A DNA stretch of 64,000 bases from Rhodococcus sp. Leaf278 (GCF_001426085.1 NZ_LMRR01000006.1:1-64000), one strand, 5' to 3'; numbered from the stretch's first letter, positions 37,473 to 47,444 are shown. Translations and numbers: made by a program. Notes: a model not told the origin generated them from the sequence alone.

Positions 37473-38924
37473 ATGCCCGAAACTCCCCATCGTTCACTTG
37501 CAGCCGATGCGCGCTCCGGTCCGCCCGTCGGCGTGCCGGGCACCTACGACAAGGAACTGGCGCGTTCCTTGGGCGTCAGCGGCAACGTCATGCTCACCCT
37601 CTCGTCGATTTCGCCTGCGGCGAGCGTGTTCATCCTCGGTGGAGCCGCGCTGACGGCGTACGGAACCGGGGTGTTCTGGGGATTTCTCATCGGTGGCGTC
37701 ATCAGCCTCCTCATCGCATTGTGCTACGCCGAGCTCGGTTCTCGGCACCCTGTCGCCGGTGGTGACTATGCGATGGTCAGTAGAACACTGGGTCCGGCGT
37801 CGGGGGTTGCAGTCTTCTTCCTCGGGCTCGTCGGTCTTCCGTTGGCGCAGGCCATATTCGCACTCGGCGTCGCCGACTACCTCGGCGTCGCGATCGCCGG
37901 AGCCGATCCACTCGTCACAGCACTGATCGTCACACTCATCGCAACTGTGGTGGCCTGCCTGAACATTCGTACCAACGCGTGGGTCACGGGGTCGTTTCTG
38001 TTCGTCGAGATGGCATCGTTGGTTTTGCTCACCGCCTTGGGCCTGGTGCACATCGAACGCCCGGTCACCGATCTTCTGAACCCGCAGGCGCTGGACTCGA
38101 GCGGGGCTCTTGCCCCCATCGGCATCGCGGGTCTGGTGCTCGTCGTCACGCAGGGAGTGCTGTCTCAGTTCGGATACGGCGGCGCAGTGTATTTCGCCGA
38201 GGAGACCAGGAACCCGCGGCGGAACGTCGCACGGGCGGTGTTGTATTCCGCGTTGATCACGGTGGTGGTGGAGCTGGTGCCACTCGTATCGGTGATGCTG
38301 GGAGCGGACTCGATAGAAGGTCTCGTCGGTTCGGACCTGCCGGTCCAGGAATTCCTCGAGCAACGAGCCGGTCATGCCGTCGCCGTATTCGTGCTGCTGA
38401 CAATGGCTTTGGCAATCCTGAACGCCAACATCGCTCTCGGTTTGCAGGCCGGTCGGCTGCTGTTCGCAGCTGCCCGTGACCAGGCGCTGCCTGCTGTATT
38501 GGCAAAGCCGCTTTCCCGTGTCTCCGGGTCCGTCAGTATGCCGCGAGTGGCAACGATCGTGATGGGGGTGATCTCGGGTGCCTGCTGCCTGATGCCGTCG
38601 ACGCTGTTGTTCAACGCGACAGGATCCACAGTGGTCGTCGGATTCGCCTTCATCGCGCTGTCGGCTCTCGTCGTACGTCGGCAACGAGGCCTGGAGCACC
38701 CGGACCTGTTCCGAATGCCGTTGTGGCCGTTGCCGGCACTGGTGGCGCTGGCCGTGATCGTCGGTGTCGTCGTGATCGGGGTGATGGATCCGGAGCAATG
38801 GTTGAGTCTGGGTATCGCACTGGGCGTCGTCGCCGCGGGATACGCGTACTACTTCGCGTACCTCCGGCCCCGCGGTGCTACGCATCTGCTGCTGCTCGAC
38901 GCCGCGGAGGACGACCGGGTGTGA
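37473..38924 (+). CDS. APC-superfamily amino acid permease
   Basis: 483 residues with about 12 transmembrane segments. APC features are SSISPAASVFILGGAAL in helix 1, GSRHPVAGGDYAMVSRTLG after helix 2, and YGGAVYFAEETRNPRRNVARA in the middle. A cytoplasmic-membrane importer for an amino acid or amine. There is no enzyme gene in its own transcript; the next gene is an unrelated tetR 100 bp downstream on the same strand. Controlled, by inference, by the divergent TetR. Confidence 0.9.
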   Translation: MPETPHRSLAADARSGPPVGVPGTYDKELARSLGVSGNVMLTLSSISPAASVFILGGAALTAYGTGVFWGFLIGGVISLLIALCYAELGSRHPVAGGDYAMVSRTLGPASGVAVFFLGLVGLPLAQAIFALGVADYLGVAIAGADPLVTALIVTLIATVVACLNIRTNAWVTGSFLFVEMASLVLLTALGLVHIERPVTDLLNPQALDSSGALAPIGIAGLVLVVTQGVLSQFGYGGAVYFAEETRNPRRNVARAVLYSALITVVVELVPLVSVMLGADSIEGLVGSDLPVQEFLEQRAGHAVAVFVLLTMALAILNANIALGLQAGRLLFAAARDQALPAVLAKPLSRVSGSVSMPRVATIVMGVISGACCLMPSTLLFNATGSTVVVGFAFIALSALVVRRQRGLEHPDLFRMPLWPLPALVALAVIVGVVVIGVMDPEQWLSLGIALGVVAAGYAYYFAYLRPRGATHLLLLDAAEDDRV

Positions 38925-39024
38925 TCGCCATGGTCTGCGCGCGGCTCCGCTGAGGCTGCCCGGCCCCGATCACCATCGGACGCTGGGTTTGACGTGCACG
39001 CCGTCGAAGGCAAAGGTTGATCGC

Positions 39025-39702
39025 GTGACGTACGGAGGCGAGTGGCGACCAGCCGCGGTGGAATGGTCGTCCACGCGTGGAAGGATCCTGTTGGCGGCGG
39101 CCTCGCTGTTCGCGCAGCGCGGCTACTTCGGTACGTCCACGCGTGACATCGCCGAGGCCGTGCACATTCGTCAGCCGTCGCTCTTTCATCACTTCGAGGC
39201 CAAACACGCAGTCTTTCGCGCACTGGTCGAGATGGATCTCGGCGCGGCGATCCACCGCCTGCAGTGCCGTTTGGCCGAGGACAGCACCTGGGCGGAGAAG
39301 CTGCACCTGACGGTCGCCGGAGATGTTCGAGTGTCACTGTTGCAAACCTTCGACTCGCGCGGGCTCTATCAGGATGCCGTTCTGACGCAACCCGAGTTCG
39401 AAGCCGAGCGCGAGGGCATAGCCCTGTTTCACGAACTGATGCAGGGGCTGATCGTCGGCGGTCAGCAGTCCGGTGAATTCGTCGACGTGGAGCCGAGTTT
39501 CGTGCAGCGAGCTGTCAACGGAGTGTTGTTCGAGACGTTGCGGGAACAAGGTGGGCCGAATGGGCCCGTTCGCCATGCGCGTCCGCTGCAGGCGGGCGAT
39601 TTCGTACTGCGCGCAGTACTGGTGAATCCGTCTGCGCTGCCGGCGATACGAGAAGCGACGCGTCGTCGACTGGACGAACTCGAGGGCGCAACAGTCGGCT
39701 GA
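39025..39702 (+). CDS. TetR-family regulator (of the amino acid ABC/GGT operon)
   Basis: 225 residues from GTG 39025 (VTYGGEWRP), which has AAAGG about 8 nt upstream; the frame extends further up but without a convincing start. The helix-turn-helix (about 18-65) includes GTSTRDIAEAVHIRQPSLFHHF. It lies directly upstream of, and in the same direction as, the ABC importer operon. Tandem operators overlapping that operon's promoter make it the likely repressor. Confidence 0.88.
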   Translation: MTYGGEWRPAAVEWSSTRGRILLAAASLFAQRGYFGTSTRDIAEAVHIRQPSLFHHFEAKHAVFRALVEMDLGAAIHRLQCRLAEDSTWAEKLHLTVAGDVRVSLLQTFDSRGLYQDAVLTQPEFEAEREGIALFHELMQGLIVGGQQSGEFVDVEPSFVQRAVNGVLFETLREQGGPNGPVRHARPLQAGDFVLRAVLVNPSALPAIREATRRRLDELEGATVG

Positions 39703-39761
39703 CGACACCGACGCACCTCTCGCTGACCAATTTCGCGCAATTGACACAATTCGTAACCCGG

Positions 39762-39812
39762 TTGACACAGAGTCGGCCTATCGTTTGATAGTCACCCCCT
39801 ATCGACTGATAG
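39762..39812 (+). promoter_or_regulatory. Promoter with two tandem CTATCG-N2-TGATAG operators
   Basis: A perfect -35 TTGACA (39762-39767) is followed after 17 bp by TTGATA (39785-39790). Operator copies CTATCGTTTGATAG (39778-39791) and CTATCGACTGATAG (39799-39812) cover the -10 box and the start region. Their centres are 21 bp apart, two helical turns, so two repressor dimers could bind the same face. Confidence 0.75.
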
Positions 39813-39861
39813 ACGACGGGTGACAGGAGTTCTCGTTCCCGCCCGATCTGGAGGAAGAACC

Positions 39862-40710
39862 GTGTTCAAAACCGCATTTTTCGTCGGCGCCGGTGTCGTT
39901 GCCCTGCTGGCCACAGGCTGCTCGTCGCCGGACTCGGCAGAAGCGAACGCCCCCTCGGGTCCCCCGAAGGTGGCGCCGCCCGCACTGCAGGAGGCCGGCA
40001 CATTGAAGGTGTGCGCGGCGAACGACGGTGCCCCGCCGAGTGTCTTCTTCGATGAAAACGGGGAGTTGACCGGCAGCGAAGTCGAACTCGCGGAGGCCCT
40101 CGCGGCACAGATGGGTCTGACGGCCCAATTCGTGCAGGCCGGATTCCCCGCTCTGATTCCCACCCTGCAGGCAAGACAGTGTGACGTCATCATGGCCGCG
40201 CTCTACATCAAACCCGAGCGCGAGGCCATCGTCGATTTCGTGCCGTATCTCTACTCCGGCACGGGAATCGCCGTGAGCAAAGACGATCCCGCCGACATCA
40301 CCGGCATGGACGAGAGTCTGTGCGGCAAGAAGGTCATGGTCGCCGTGGGGACCACGGCGGAGGCGCTGGCCCAGGAGCAGTCCGATACGTGCCTGACCGA
40401 GGGCAAGCCCTCGCTGGACATCAACCGCAACAGCAAGGCGGACGTGTCCATCCAACAGGTGCAGAACGGGCAGATGGATGCCTACATGGACGCTGCCGAG
40501 ACACTCGGCTACTACGAGACCAAAACGGCGGCGCAGATCCAGGCAGCCGGAAAACCGTTCGGCACCATCAAGATCGGTGCTGCAACGCTCAAAGGAAACG
40601 ACGAACTGCACGACGCCATCGCCGAGTCGTTGAGTGCACTGCAGGCCGACGGGACGTACGAGAGCATCATCGACCAGTGGGGCCAGGGCGACCTGAGCAT
40701 CCAGGAATAG
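39862..40710 (+). CDS. Polar amino acid ABC transporter substrate-binding lipoprotein
   Basis: 282 residues from GTG 39862, with GAGGAAG upstream. The signal peptide ends in lipobox LLATGC (Cys20). The mature domain is a family-3 binding protein: TLKVCAANDGAPPSVF, then GSEVELAEALAAQMGL and the C-terminal SLSALQADGTYESIIDQWG. The usual FEIDLA-type motif is modified. It delivers a small amino-acid-like ligand to the permease and ATPase downstream. The gamma-glutamyltransferase in the same operon suggests a gamma-glutamyl ligand. Confidence 0.92.
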   Translation: MFKTAFFVGAGVVALLATGCSSPDSAEANAPSGPPKVAPPALQEAGTLKVCAANDGAPPSVFFDENGELTGSEVELAEALAAQMGLTAQFVQAGFPALIPTLQARQCDVIMAALYIKPEREAIVDFVPYLYSGTGIAVSKDDPADITGMDESLCGKKVMVAVGTTAEALAQEQSDTCLTEGKPSLDINRNSKADVSIQQVQNGQMDAYMDAAETLGYYETKTAAQIQAAGKPFGTIKIGAATLKGNDELHDAIAESLSALQADGTYESIIDQWGQGDLSIQE

Positions 40711-40723
40711 CGGCGGTCGACAC

Positions 40724-41509
40724 ATGAGATTCGATTGGCAGTTCTTCTGGCAGAGCCTGTTCACACCGTCGGATCGATTTCTCGACGGTCTCGTGTTGAC
40801 CATCTCGATCTCCGTGGTGGCGATGATTCTGGCCATCATCACCGGGTTGGCGGTTGCCCTCATGCGACGATCCCGTTTCGCGGCACTGCGCTGGCTGGCC
40901 GGCATCTACATCTGGGCCATCCGGGGAACACCGTTGTTGGTCCAATTGGTGTTGATCTACACCGGCTTCGCGGCCGTCGGTCTTTATCAGTTCGATGATG
41001 TTTCCTTACTGGGACTTTCGGTGAAGGCAGCCGTGCAAGCCGCCATCCTGGGATTGATGATCAACGAGAGCGCCTACATCGCAGAGATCGTGCGCGCTGG
41101 GCTCGATGCTGTTCCCAAGGGACAGTTCGAGGCTGCCGCGTCCTTGGGAATGAAACCGGGAAAGCTCATGCGGTGGGTCATCGTGCCGCAATCGCTGCGT
41201 GTCATGGTTCCGCCGTTGGGCAACTCCTTCAACGGAATGATGAAGACGACGTCGATATTGAGCGTCATCGGAGTCAGCGAAATGTTTCAGGTCACCCAAT
41301 CCATCAGCTCCGCAACGTTCCAGACGTTCGAGATATTCATCGTCGTGGCTATCTACTACCTGGCACTGACGACGGTATGGACGGTCATTCAGTCGGCGAT
41401 CGAGAACCGGCTGGCTCGTCAGGTGGGTATCGAACAACCGGTGAGTATCACCCAACGGCTGTTGGGGGCACGGCGCGGAGCAGCCGCCGCCCTGTCTTCG
41501 CGCGAGTGA
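40724..41509 (+). CDS. Polar amino acid ABC transporter permease
   Basis: 261 residues, five or six transmembrane helices, HisM/GlnP type. The family motif [18 protein letters not shown] and the EAA loop [19 protein letters not shown] (coupling to the ATPase) are clear. It is the only permease gene in the operon, so it probably acts as a homodimer. 13 bp after the binding-protein stop and 23 bp before the ATPase. Confidence 0.93.
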   Translation: MRFDWQFFWQSLFTPSDRFLDGLVLTISISVVAMILAIITGLAVALMRRSRFAALRWLAGIYIWAIRGTPLLVQLVLIYTGFAAVGLYQFDDVSLLGLSVKAAVQAAILGLMINESAYIAEIVRAGLDAVPKGQFEAAASLGMKPGKLMRWVIVPQSLRVMVPPLGNSFNGMMKTTSILSVIGVSEMFQVTQSISSATFQTFEIFIVVAIYYLALTTVWTVIQSAIENRLARQVGIEQPVSITQRLLGARRGAAAALSSRE

Positions 41510-41532
41510 ACACGACAGACGAGGAGATCGAC

Positions 41533-42312
41533 ATGACAATAACGACCGAGGACGCCGGGCCCATCGTTCGGGTCCGTAACGCCTGCTGCACACTCGGTGG
41601 TCGCCGAGTTCTCGACGATGTGTCCCTCGATGTTCTTCGGGGCCAAGTGGTGGTGTTGATCGGACCGTCCGGTGCTGGAAAGACCACCCTCCTCCGGTCC
41701 CTGAACCACCTCGAGCAGATCGACGGTGGGGAGATCTTGATCGACGGTGAGTCCATCGGACATCGCGACCTCACCAGCCGAAAGAAGGTCGGTACCAGCG
41801 AACTTGCCCGACGCCGAAGAGAAATCGGTTTCGTATTTCAGCATTTCAACCTCTTTCCCCACATGACCGCGGCCGAGAACATCTGGAACGCCCCGGTGCG
41901 CGTGCTCGGTACACCCAAGCGAACGGCGATCGACGAAGCGACGGCGTTGTTGGAGCGGGTCGGCCTGGCGGACAAGGCGCAATCGCGTCCCAGCCAGCTC
42001 TCCGGCGGCCAGCAGCAGCGAGTCGCCATCGCCCGTGCACTCGCCATGCGGCCGAAGGTGATGCTCTTCGACGAACCGACCAGCGCGCTCGACGTCGAGA
42101 TGGTCGGGGAGGTACTCACAGTCATGCGTGAGCTTGCCCAGGAGAACATGACGATGGTGATAGTCACGCACGAAATGCGGTTCGCGCGCGACGTCGCCGA
42201 CCGCATCGTCGTCATGGACGCCGGTCGCATCATCGAGGACGCACCACCGGAGACTCTGTTCTCCAACCCGGTGCACGAACGCACCAAGACATTTCTGTCG
42301 ACCATCGATTGA
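41533..42312 (+). CDS. Polar amino acid ABC transporter ATP-binding protein
   Basis: 259 residues, GlnQ/HisP type. Walker [11 protein letters not shown]-loop [11 protein letters not shown], signature [15 protein letters not shown], Walker [11 protein letters not shown], and [10 protein letters not shown]. The start ATG 41533 has GAGGAG about 7 nt upstream. With the preceding permease and lipoprotein it forms a complete importer. Confidence 0.94.
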   Translation: MTITTEDAGPIVRVRNACCTLGGRRVLDDVSLDVLRGQVVVLIGPSGAGKTTLLRSLNHLEQIDGGEILIDGESIGHRDLTSRKKVGTSELARRRREIGFVFQHFNLFPHMTAAENIWNAPVRVLGTPKRTAIDEATALLERVGLADKAQSRPSQLSGGQQQRVAIARALAMRPKVMLFDEPTSALDVEMVGEVLTVMRELAQENMTMVIVTHEMRFARDVADRIVVMDAGRIIEDAPPETLFSNPVHERTKTFLSTID

Positions 42313-42361
42313 ACGAATGTCGTCGTCACTCATCAACTCTCGAGCAAGGAGTGTCCAGGCC

Positions 42362-43963
42362 GTGTCGGAATCGACTGCCACCAGGCGTTTCACCGGAGCA
42401 GCAGCCACACCTCACACATCGGCGACAGAAGCTGCTCAGCGGGTCTTCCGCGATGGCGGCAGCGCAGTCGACGCAGCCATCGCTGCTGCCGCGACCTTGA
42501 CGGTCGTGTATCCGCAGAACGTGGCGCTGGGAGGTGATCTTATCGCCCTCGTGCGCAGTCCGGACGGCGTCATCCGATGCATCAACGCGTCCGGATGGGC
42601 ATCACTGAGAACGGACGTTCAAGCGCTGCGATCTCGACACAGCGCGGGGTACCTACCGTTCCGCGGCGTCGAGACGATCACGGTGCCCGGGGGAGTGGGC
42701 GGTTGGGAGAGCATGCGCGGGTTGGGCGGTCGCCTGCCGTGGGAACGCTTGTTGGAGGATGCCGAAGAGGCAGCCGAAGTCGGAGTGCCGGTGTCGGCAT
42801 CGCTGGCAGACCACATCGTCGACCCCGAACATGCCGACCTGTTCGGAATGCCGGATTTCGACCGGGTCTTCCGGCCGGGTGGGCGTAACCTTTCGGCCGG
42901 AGAACTGTTCGCGCAACCCGCACTTGCGGAAACGTTTCGCGTGCTGAGACGGGAAGGTCCGCAGAGCTTCTACGAGGGCACACTGGCCCGCCGGACAGTC
43001 GCCTTCCTCCGCAGTCGGGGGTCCTGCCTCGCCGAGGACGACTTCGCCGAATTCGTCCCGGAAGTGACCGAACCGGTGTCGGTGCCGTTTCGTGGATTGA
43101 CCGTCTCGACGAGTCCGCCCAATACCCACGGTTTCGTTCTGCTCCGCGCGTTGCGTGCCCTGGACGAACTCGGTGCGACCGATCCGCTGGGCGACGATCT
43201 CGGGGCCCTGATGCGAATCTTCCACCACGCGAACGACCTACGGTCGAAGTACCTTGCGGATCCGCGGTGCAGCGTGGTGGACGTCGAGGAGTTGGTGCAC
43301 GCTGACCTGCGGGCAACCTCGACGCTGGGAACGGTGTCCGAGCACACCGCGCCCGTGCCGCACGGCGACACGGTCGGTATTTCCACCGCAGACAGTGACG
43401 GATACGCAGTGTCCCTCATCCAGAGCGTGTACGGAGGTTTCGGATCGGGAATCATCGATCCCGAGACCGGTGTCCTGTTCCAGAACCGAGGCACCAGTTT
43501 CTCCCTCGACGAATCTTCACCCAATGTGATCGGACCCCGAAAACGCCCGGCCCACACGCTGATGCCGACGATGACCACGCAGGGCACTTCTGTCCGGCAC
43601 ATCCTGTCGACAATGGGTGGTCAGGGTCAGCCGCAGATCATCGCCCAGATGCTCCTTCGGATTCTGAGCGGCGTGGGCCCCGAGATGGCCGTCGCTGCAC
43701 CACGGTCGATCGTCGGAATCCAGTTCGACGGCAACACAGCGGAATCCGTCTCCGTCGAACCAGGATTGCCGGCACCGGCATACGCGTCACTCGACCGAAC
43801 CGGCCTGGACATTCGACATGTGCCGGCACATACCGAAGCGATGGGTCAGTCGAACATCGTGGTGGTAGGCGATGACGGGTCGATGACCGCAACCTCGGAT
43901 CCGCGCTCGGACGGCTCCGGGTCCGTCGTGAGCTACTCGCGCCACGCGAGCCCAGCAATTTGA
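42362..43963 (+). CDS. Gamma-glutamyltransferase family Ntn hydrolase (second copy), apparently cytoplasmic
   Basis: 533 residues from GTG 42362 (VSESTATRR) with AAGGAG about 10 nt upstream; an ATG at 42317 would add 15 residues. The processing threonine is Thr337 in HGDTVGISTA; GGSAVDAAIAAAATL, VPGGVGGW and KRPAHTLMP are shared with the copy at 25472. No signal peptide. It is the last gene of the amino acid ABC importer operon, so it probably hydrolyses imported gamma-glutamyl peptides or amides in the cytoplasm. Clearly homologous but divergent from the first copy, not a recent duplicate. Confidence 0.9.
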   Translation: MSESTATRRFTGAAATPHTSATEAAQRVFRDGGSAVDAAIAAAATLTVVYPQNVALGGDLIALVRSPDGVIRCINASGWASLRTDVQALRSRHSAGYLPFRGVETITVPGGVGGWESMRGLGGRLPWERLLEDAEEAAEVGVPVSASLADHIVDPEHADLFGMPDFDRVFRPGGRNLSAGELFAQPALAETFRVLRREGPQSFYEGTLARRTVAFLRSRGSCLAEDDFAEFVPEVTEPVSVPFRGLTVSTSPPNTHGFVLLRALRALDELGATDPLGDDLGALMRIFHHANDLRSKYLADPRCSVVDVEELVHADLRATSTLGTVSEHTAPVPHGDTVGISTADSDGYAVSLIQSVYGGFGSGIIDPETGVLFQNRGTSFSLDESSPNVIGPRKRPAHTLMPTMTTQGTSVRHILSTMGGQGQPQIIAQMLLRILSGVGPEMAVAAPRSIVGIQFDGNTAESVSVEPGLPAPAYASLDRTGLDIRHVPAHTEAMGQSNIVVVGDDGSMTATSDPRSDGSGSVVSYSRHASPAI

Positions 43964-43977
43964 GACGGTCGACCAAG
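43960..43977. promoter_or_regulatory. CTTGGTCGA-type operator, copy 1 (reverse orientation)
   Basis: On the minus strand this reads CTTGGTCGACCGTCTCAA, matching the copies at 44055 (CTTGGTCGATCGTTCAAC) and 48766 in the first nine positions and in CGT. It overlaps the stop codon of the gamma-glutamyltransferase and forms an inverted pair with copy 2 about 95 bp away. Confidence 0.45.
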
Positions 43978-44054
43978 ATAGCAAGACCGAGATCGGAGTA
44001 GTTGATCTCGAGTTTGTTGCGAAAAAACAGATTCGGAGGCTTGCGTGAGCTAAT

Positions 44055-44072
44055 CTTGGTCGATCGTTCAAC
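44055..44072. promoter_or_regulatory. CTTGGTCGA-type operator, copy 2
   Basis: CTTGGTCGATCGTTCAAC contains the palindrome TTG-N2-CGATCG-N2-CAA. It ends 18 bp before the SDR start codon. The near-identical CTTGGTCGAACGTTCCAC precedes the MBL-fold gene at 48864. The TetR at 47445, last in this operon, is the natural candidate to bind it. Confidence 0.6.
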
Positions 44073-44090
44073 TTATGGAGGTAGTTCCTG

Positions 44091-44885
44091 ATGGTTTCAA
44101 CTCCGGTCGATGCTGCAAGGCCCGTTGCCGTGGTGACGGGTGCAGGTGGCCCCGACGGCATCGGCTTTGCGTGCGCCCGAGCATTGGCGTCCACGCATTC
44201 GCTCGTCATCGCGGCGACGTCGTCACGTATCGACCTTCGCGTCGCGGAGTTGACCGACACCGGTGCGCAGGCCATCGGCTTCATCGGTGACCTCACCGAC
44301 TCGTCGACGGCGAAGCGACTGGTGGACGAGGCTGTCGGACATTTCGGCCGAGTCGACGTTCTGGTGAACAACGCGGGCATGACCGCCACCACCGGCAGCG
44401 AAGAACAGACTCCGGCCGAACTGACCACCGACGATCAGTGGCACGCCGCGATCTCACGGAACCTCGACACCAACTTCTTCGTCACCCGCGCCGCGCTCGA
44501 GCCCATGCTGCAACAGCAGTTCGGCCGAATCGTGAACATCGGGTCCGTGTCCGGTTCGGTGATGGCCTACGGGGGAGATGCTTCGTATCACGCGGCCAAG
44601 GCAGCACTGGTGGGGTTGACGCGGTCGATCGCGATCGACAACGCGCACCGCGGCATCACCGCCAATATCGTTGCCCCGGGCTGGATTGCAACGGGCTCGG
44701 CTACCGAACACGAAAATGCAATGGGAGCGGCCAGCCCCCTCGGCCGTTCCGGTCGACCGGACGAGGTGGCAGCGCTCGTCGCCTTTCTCGCCTCGGCATC
44801 GGCGTCGTACATCACCGGCCAGGTTCTCGTCGTCGACGGCGGAAATTCCATCGCCGAGGAGCGCGGCGATCGGAACAGCGAATGA
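44091..44885 (+). CDS. Short-chain dehydrogenase/reductase (FabG-like)
   Basis: 264 residues. Cofactor motif TGAGGPDGIG (about 16-25, with a two-residue variation on TGxxxGIG), NNAGM near 97, Ser in NIGSVSG, Tyr-x3-Lys in SYHAAKAAL and PGWIATG. Typical NAD(P)-dependent oxidoreductase. Starts the operon SDR, NCS1 permease, acetylpolyamine-amidohydrolase-like, TetR; the permease start overlaps its stop (ATGA). Confidence 0.9.
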   Translation: MVSTPVDAARPVAVVTGAGGPDGIGFACARALASTHSLVIAATSSRIDLRVAELTDTGAQAIGFIGDLTDSSTAKRLVDEAVGHFGRVDVLVNNAGMTATTGSEEQTPAELTTDDQWHAAISRNLDTNFFVTRAALEPMLQQQFGRIVNIGSVSGSVMAYGGDASYHAAKAALVGLTRSIAIDNAHRGITANIVAPGWIATGSATEHENAMGAASPLGRSGRPDEVAALVAFLASASASYITGQVLVVDGGNSIAEERGDRNSE

Positions 44886-46288
44886 CACAGTCGGCCGACA
44901 TTGCGTCGGCCCTCGAAACCCATCACATCGACCCGGTGCCCACCACGGAGCGAACAGGTAGTGCCCGAGACCTTTTCGCGGTATGGTTTTCCGCGAACCT
45001 CAATGTGGGCAACGCCGTGTTCGGGCTGGTCATCCTGACGATCGTCCCCAACTTCTGGATAGCGTTGATTGCCACGCTGGTCGGTAACGTGATCGGTACG
45101 GCGCTGATGGCCCTGCACTCCGTGCAAGGGGCCAGACTCGGTATCCCACAATTGATTCAGAGTCGCGGACAGTTCGGCTACAACGGAGCTCTCATTCCGG
45201 TGATCGCCGCCTTCTTGATGTACGCGGGACTGACTGCGTCGGTCACCATCATCGGTGGGCAGGCATTGGCAGCCTCAACCGGACTTGCCCTACCGGTTGC
45301 CATGTCGATCGTGGCAGTGGTCAGTCTGCTGATCGCTGTCGTCGGCTATCACGCGATTCATGCGGTGTGTCGGTGGGCTCAGATTCCGCTGACCGCAATA
45401 CTTCTGATCGTGATCGTGGCGGCCTTCCTCCGCGATGGGGCTCCGGTGACCACGTCCCAGGACGTGTCGGTGGGAGCCTTCCTCACCGGCACCGGTGTCG
45501 CAGTCACCTTCGCTCTGACCTATGCACCTTTCGTGTCGGACTACTCCCGTTATCTGCCCGAGGACACCTCGGGGCCTGCCATCTTCGGCTGGACCGCAGC
45601 CGGTGTGTTTCTCTCCGCCACGGGGGTCTGCGCATTGGGCCTGTTGCTCACCGCGAAATTCGGGTTCGGAGACATCTTTCAGAGTGCCGACGCAGCACTC
45701 GGAGGGGGCCTGCTCGGTTCGGTCGTCCTCGCAGCGACCGCTGCCGGCCTTGCTGTCACCAATGTTCTGAACATCTACGGCGGGATGCTCAATCTCGTCA
45801 CCGGGCTCTCCACCTTCGTTCGCGTACCCGCGTCGCTCCGCACACGGGTGTTGATGATGATGCCGACGTTCGTTCTCGGGACGGCCGCGGCAACCATTGC
45901 GTATCAGAGCTACGCACAGAACCTCCAGGCGTTCCTGTCCGTGCTCCTACTGCTGCTCACTCCGTGGGGCGCGGTGAACCTGGTCGACTACTACGTGGTC
46001 CAGCACGGCTCGTACAACGTGTCCGCCATGTATGCCAAGGCCGGCCCGTACTGGCGTGACCCCGTCAGTTGGACCTATTACGGCCTGAACCTCAAAGTCC
46101 TGATCGCCTACTTCGCCGGTGTCGCCACCGGGATTCCGTTCATGACGAGCGCATGGTTCACCGGATCGTTCAGCGCGGCGCTCGGGGGTGCCGACGTGTC
46201 CTGGATTCCAGGGCTCGTCGTCACCGCAGGTGTCTACCTGGTCCTTGCGCGCACGCGACCCGTCACGCCGACCACCGTCAACCGCTGA
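44882..46288 (+). CDS. NCS1-family permease (cytosine/purine/allantoin type)
   Basis: 468 residues, 12 transmembrane segments. NCS1 features are WFSANLNVGNAVFGLV in helix 1, HSVQGARLGIPQLIQSRGQFGY, and VSDYSRYLPED after helix 6. The family imports nucleobases, hydantoins, allantoin and related N-heterocycles with protons or sodium. Here it is coupled to an SDR gene and followed by an amidohydrolase of the deacetylase fold, so an N-acylated or cyclic amide is a reasonable guess. Substrate not determinable. Confidence 0.92.
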   Translation: MTQSADIASALETHHIDPVPTTERTGSARDLFAVWFSANLNVGNAVFGLVILTIVPNFWIALIATLVGNVIGTALMALHSVQGARLGIPQLIQSRGQFGYNGALIPVIAAFLMYAGLTASVTIIGGQALAASTGLALPVAMSIVAVVSLLIAVVGYHAIHAVCRWAQIPLTAILLIVIVAAFLRDGAPVTTSQDVSVGAFLTGTGVAVTFALTYAPFVSDYSRYLPEDTSGPAIFGWTAAGVFLSATGVCALGLLLTAKFGFGDIFQSADAALGGGLLGSVVLAATAAGLAVTNVLNIYGGMLNLVTGLSTFVRVPASLRTRVLMMMPTFVLGTAAATIAYQSYAQNLQAFLSVLLLLLTPWGAVNLVDYYVVQHGSYNVSAMYAKAGPYWRDPVSWTYYGLNLKVLIAYFAGVATGIPFMTSAWFTGSFSAALGGADVSWIPGLVVTAGVYLVLARTRPVTPTTVNR

Positions 46289-46311
46289 ATCACCACATCC
46301 CCGGAGACTCG

Positions 46312-47400
46312 ATGACTTCCACTGCCGCCCATTCGATTCCCGTCGTGACGAGTCCGAGACATCGAGGCCACGCCCCGCCCGTCGAGGTGCAGTGCGGTCG
46401 AGCAATTCCGGCGTTCGACACGGTCGCACGAATGGACTCGATCCACCGGGCCCTCGCCGCCGACCCGAATGTCGAGATGACCGATCCGGACATGGATATC
46501 GCTGTACTGGAAAGCATTCGAGGCGTGCACGATACGGCACTCGTCGACTTCCTCGATCAGGCTTGGACGGCGGCCGAAGTCCCGGACGACGACGTCGAGT
46601 TGGTATTCGCGGACACGTTCAGCCACCCGGGTCTGCATGCTCCGACCGTCGCCGCGAAGAAGCCCCAGGACGCCGGGGCCTTCGGGCAGTACTGCTTCGA
46701 CACCATCACCGGTATCGGGCCGGGTACCTTCGATGCCGCGATCGGGTCGGTGAATACGGCACTGACCGCGATGCGTCGGGTCGCCGACGGCGCTCCACTG
46801 GCGATGGCGTTGTGTCGGCCGCCAGGACACCACGTGTCGGCGGACGCGTTCGGAGGCGGGAGCTATCTGAACAACGCCGCGATCTGCGCGCAGGCGTTGC
46901 GAAATGGCGGTGCCGACAAGATTGCCATCCTCGATGTCGACTTCCATCACGGCAACGGGACGCAGTCCATCTTCTACGATCGTGCAGACGTGCTCTACGC
47001 CTCGCTGCACGGTCACCCGGATCGCAGCTATCCCTACTTCACCGGGTACGCGGGAGAAGCGGGCTCTGGCCACGGACGCGGAACCACGCTCAATCTTCCG
47101 TTCGCAGAAGCGATCGAAGGTCCGGAATATCTCGCACTCCTCGGCGGTGCGCTGTCGACAATCTCGACGTTCACTCCCGACGTCATCGTCGTGTCCCTGG
47201 GCTTCGACACCTTCCGCGGGGATCCAGGTGGTGATGCCGCGCTCGTTCGAGCCGACTATCACGAGATGGGTCGTGCCATCGCCGATGTCGGCGTACCCGT
47301 TCTCGCCATTCTCGAGGGCGGCTATTCTGTGTCCGAGCTCGGCGACAACGTCGGTGCCTGGTTGTCCGGCGCGATGAACGCGTCCACAGTGGGAGGGTAG
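46312..47400 (+). CDS. Histone-deacetylase-fold amidohydrolase (acetylpolyamine amidohydrolase-like)
   Basis: 362 residues. Active-site pieces are intact: RPPGHH (His173, His174), DVDFHHGNG (zinc ligands Asp210, His212), GFDTF (Asp299) and the tyrosine of EGGYSVSE. A long DTFSHPGLHAPT loop before the core is characteristic of the acetylpolyamine amidohydrolase group rather than histone deacetylases. It would remove an acetyl or other acyl group from an amine. 23 bp after the NCS1 permease in the same operon. Confidence 0.92.
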   Translation: MTSTAAHSIPVVTSPRHRGHAPPVEVQCGRAIPAFDTVARMDSIHRALAADPNVEMTDPDMDIAVLESIRGVHDTALVDFLDQAWTAAEVPDDDVELVFADTFSHPGLHAPTVAAKKPQDAGAFGQYCFDTITGIGPGTFDAAIGSVNTALTAMRRVADGAPLAMALCRPPGHHVSADAFGGGSYLNNAAICAQALRNGGADKIAILDVDFHHGNGTQSIFYDRADVLYASLHGHPDRSYPYFTGYAGEAGSGHGRGTTLNLPFAEAIEGPEYLALLGGALSTISTFTPDVIVVSLGFDTFRGDPGGDAALVRADYHEMGRAIADVGVPVLAILEGGYSVSELGDNVGAWLSGAMNASTVGG

Positions 47401-47444
47401 CGATCACCGAACACGGCGAGAACGGCTCCGCGGACCTGCCCGAT

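Noticed and set aside
46312..47400. Eukaryote-like histone deacetylase
   Set aside because: The loop before the core and the bacterial operon context fit acetylpolyamine amidohydrolase-type enzymes; no chromatin role is implied.
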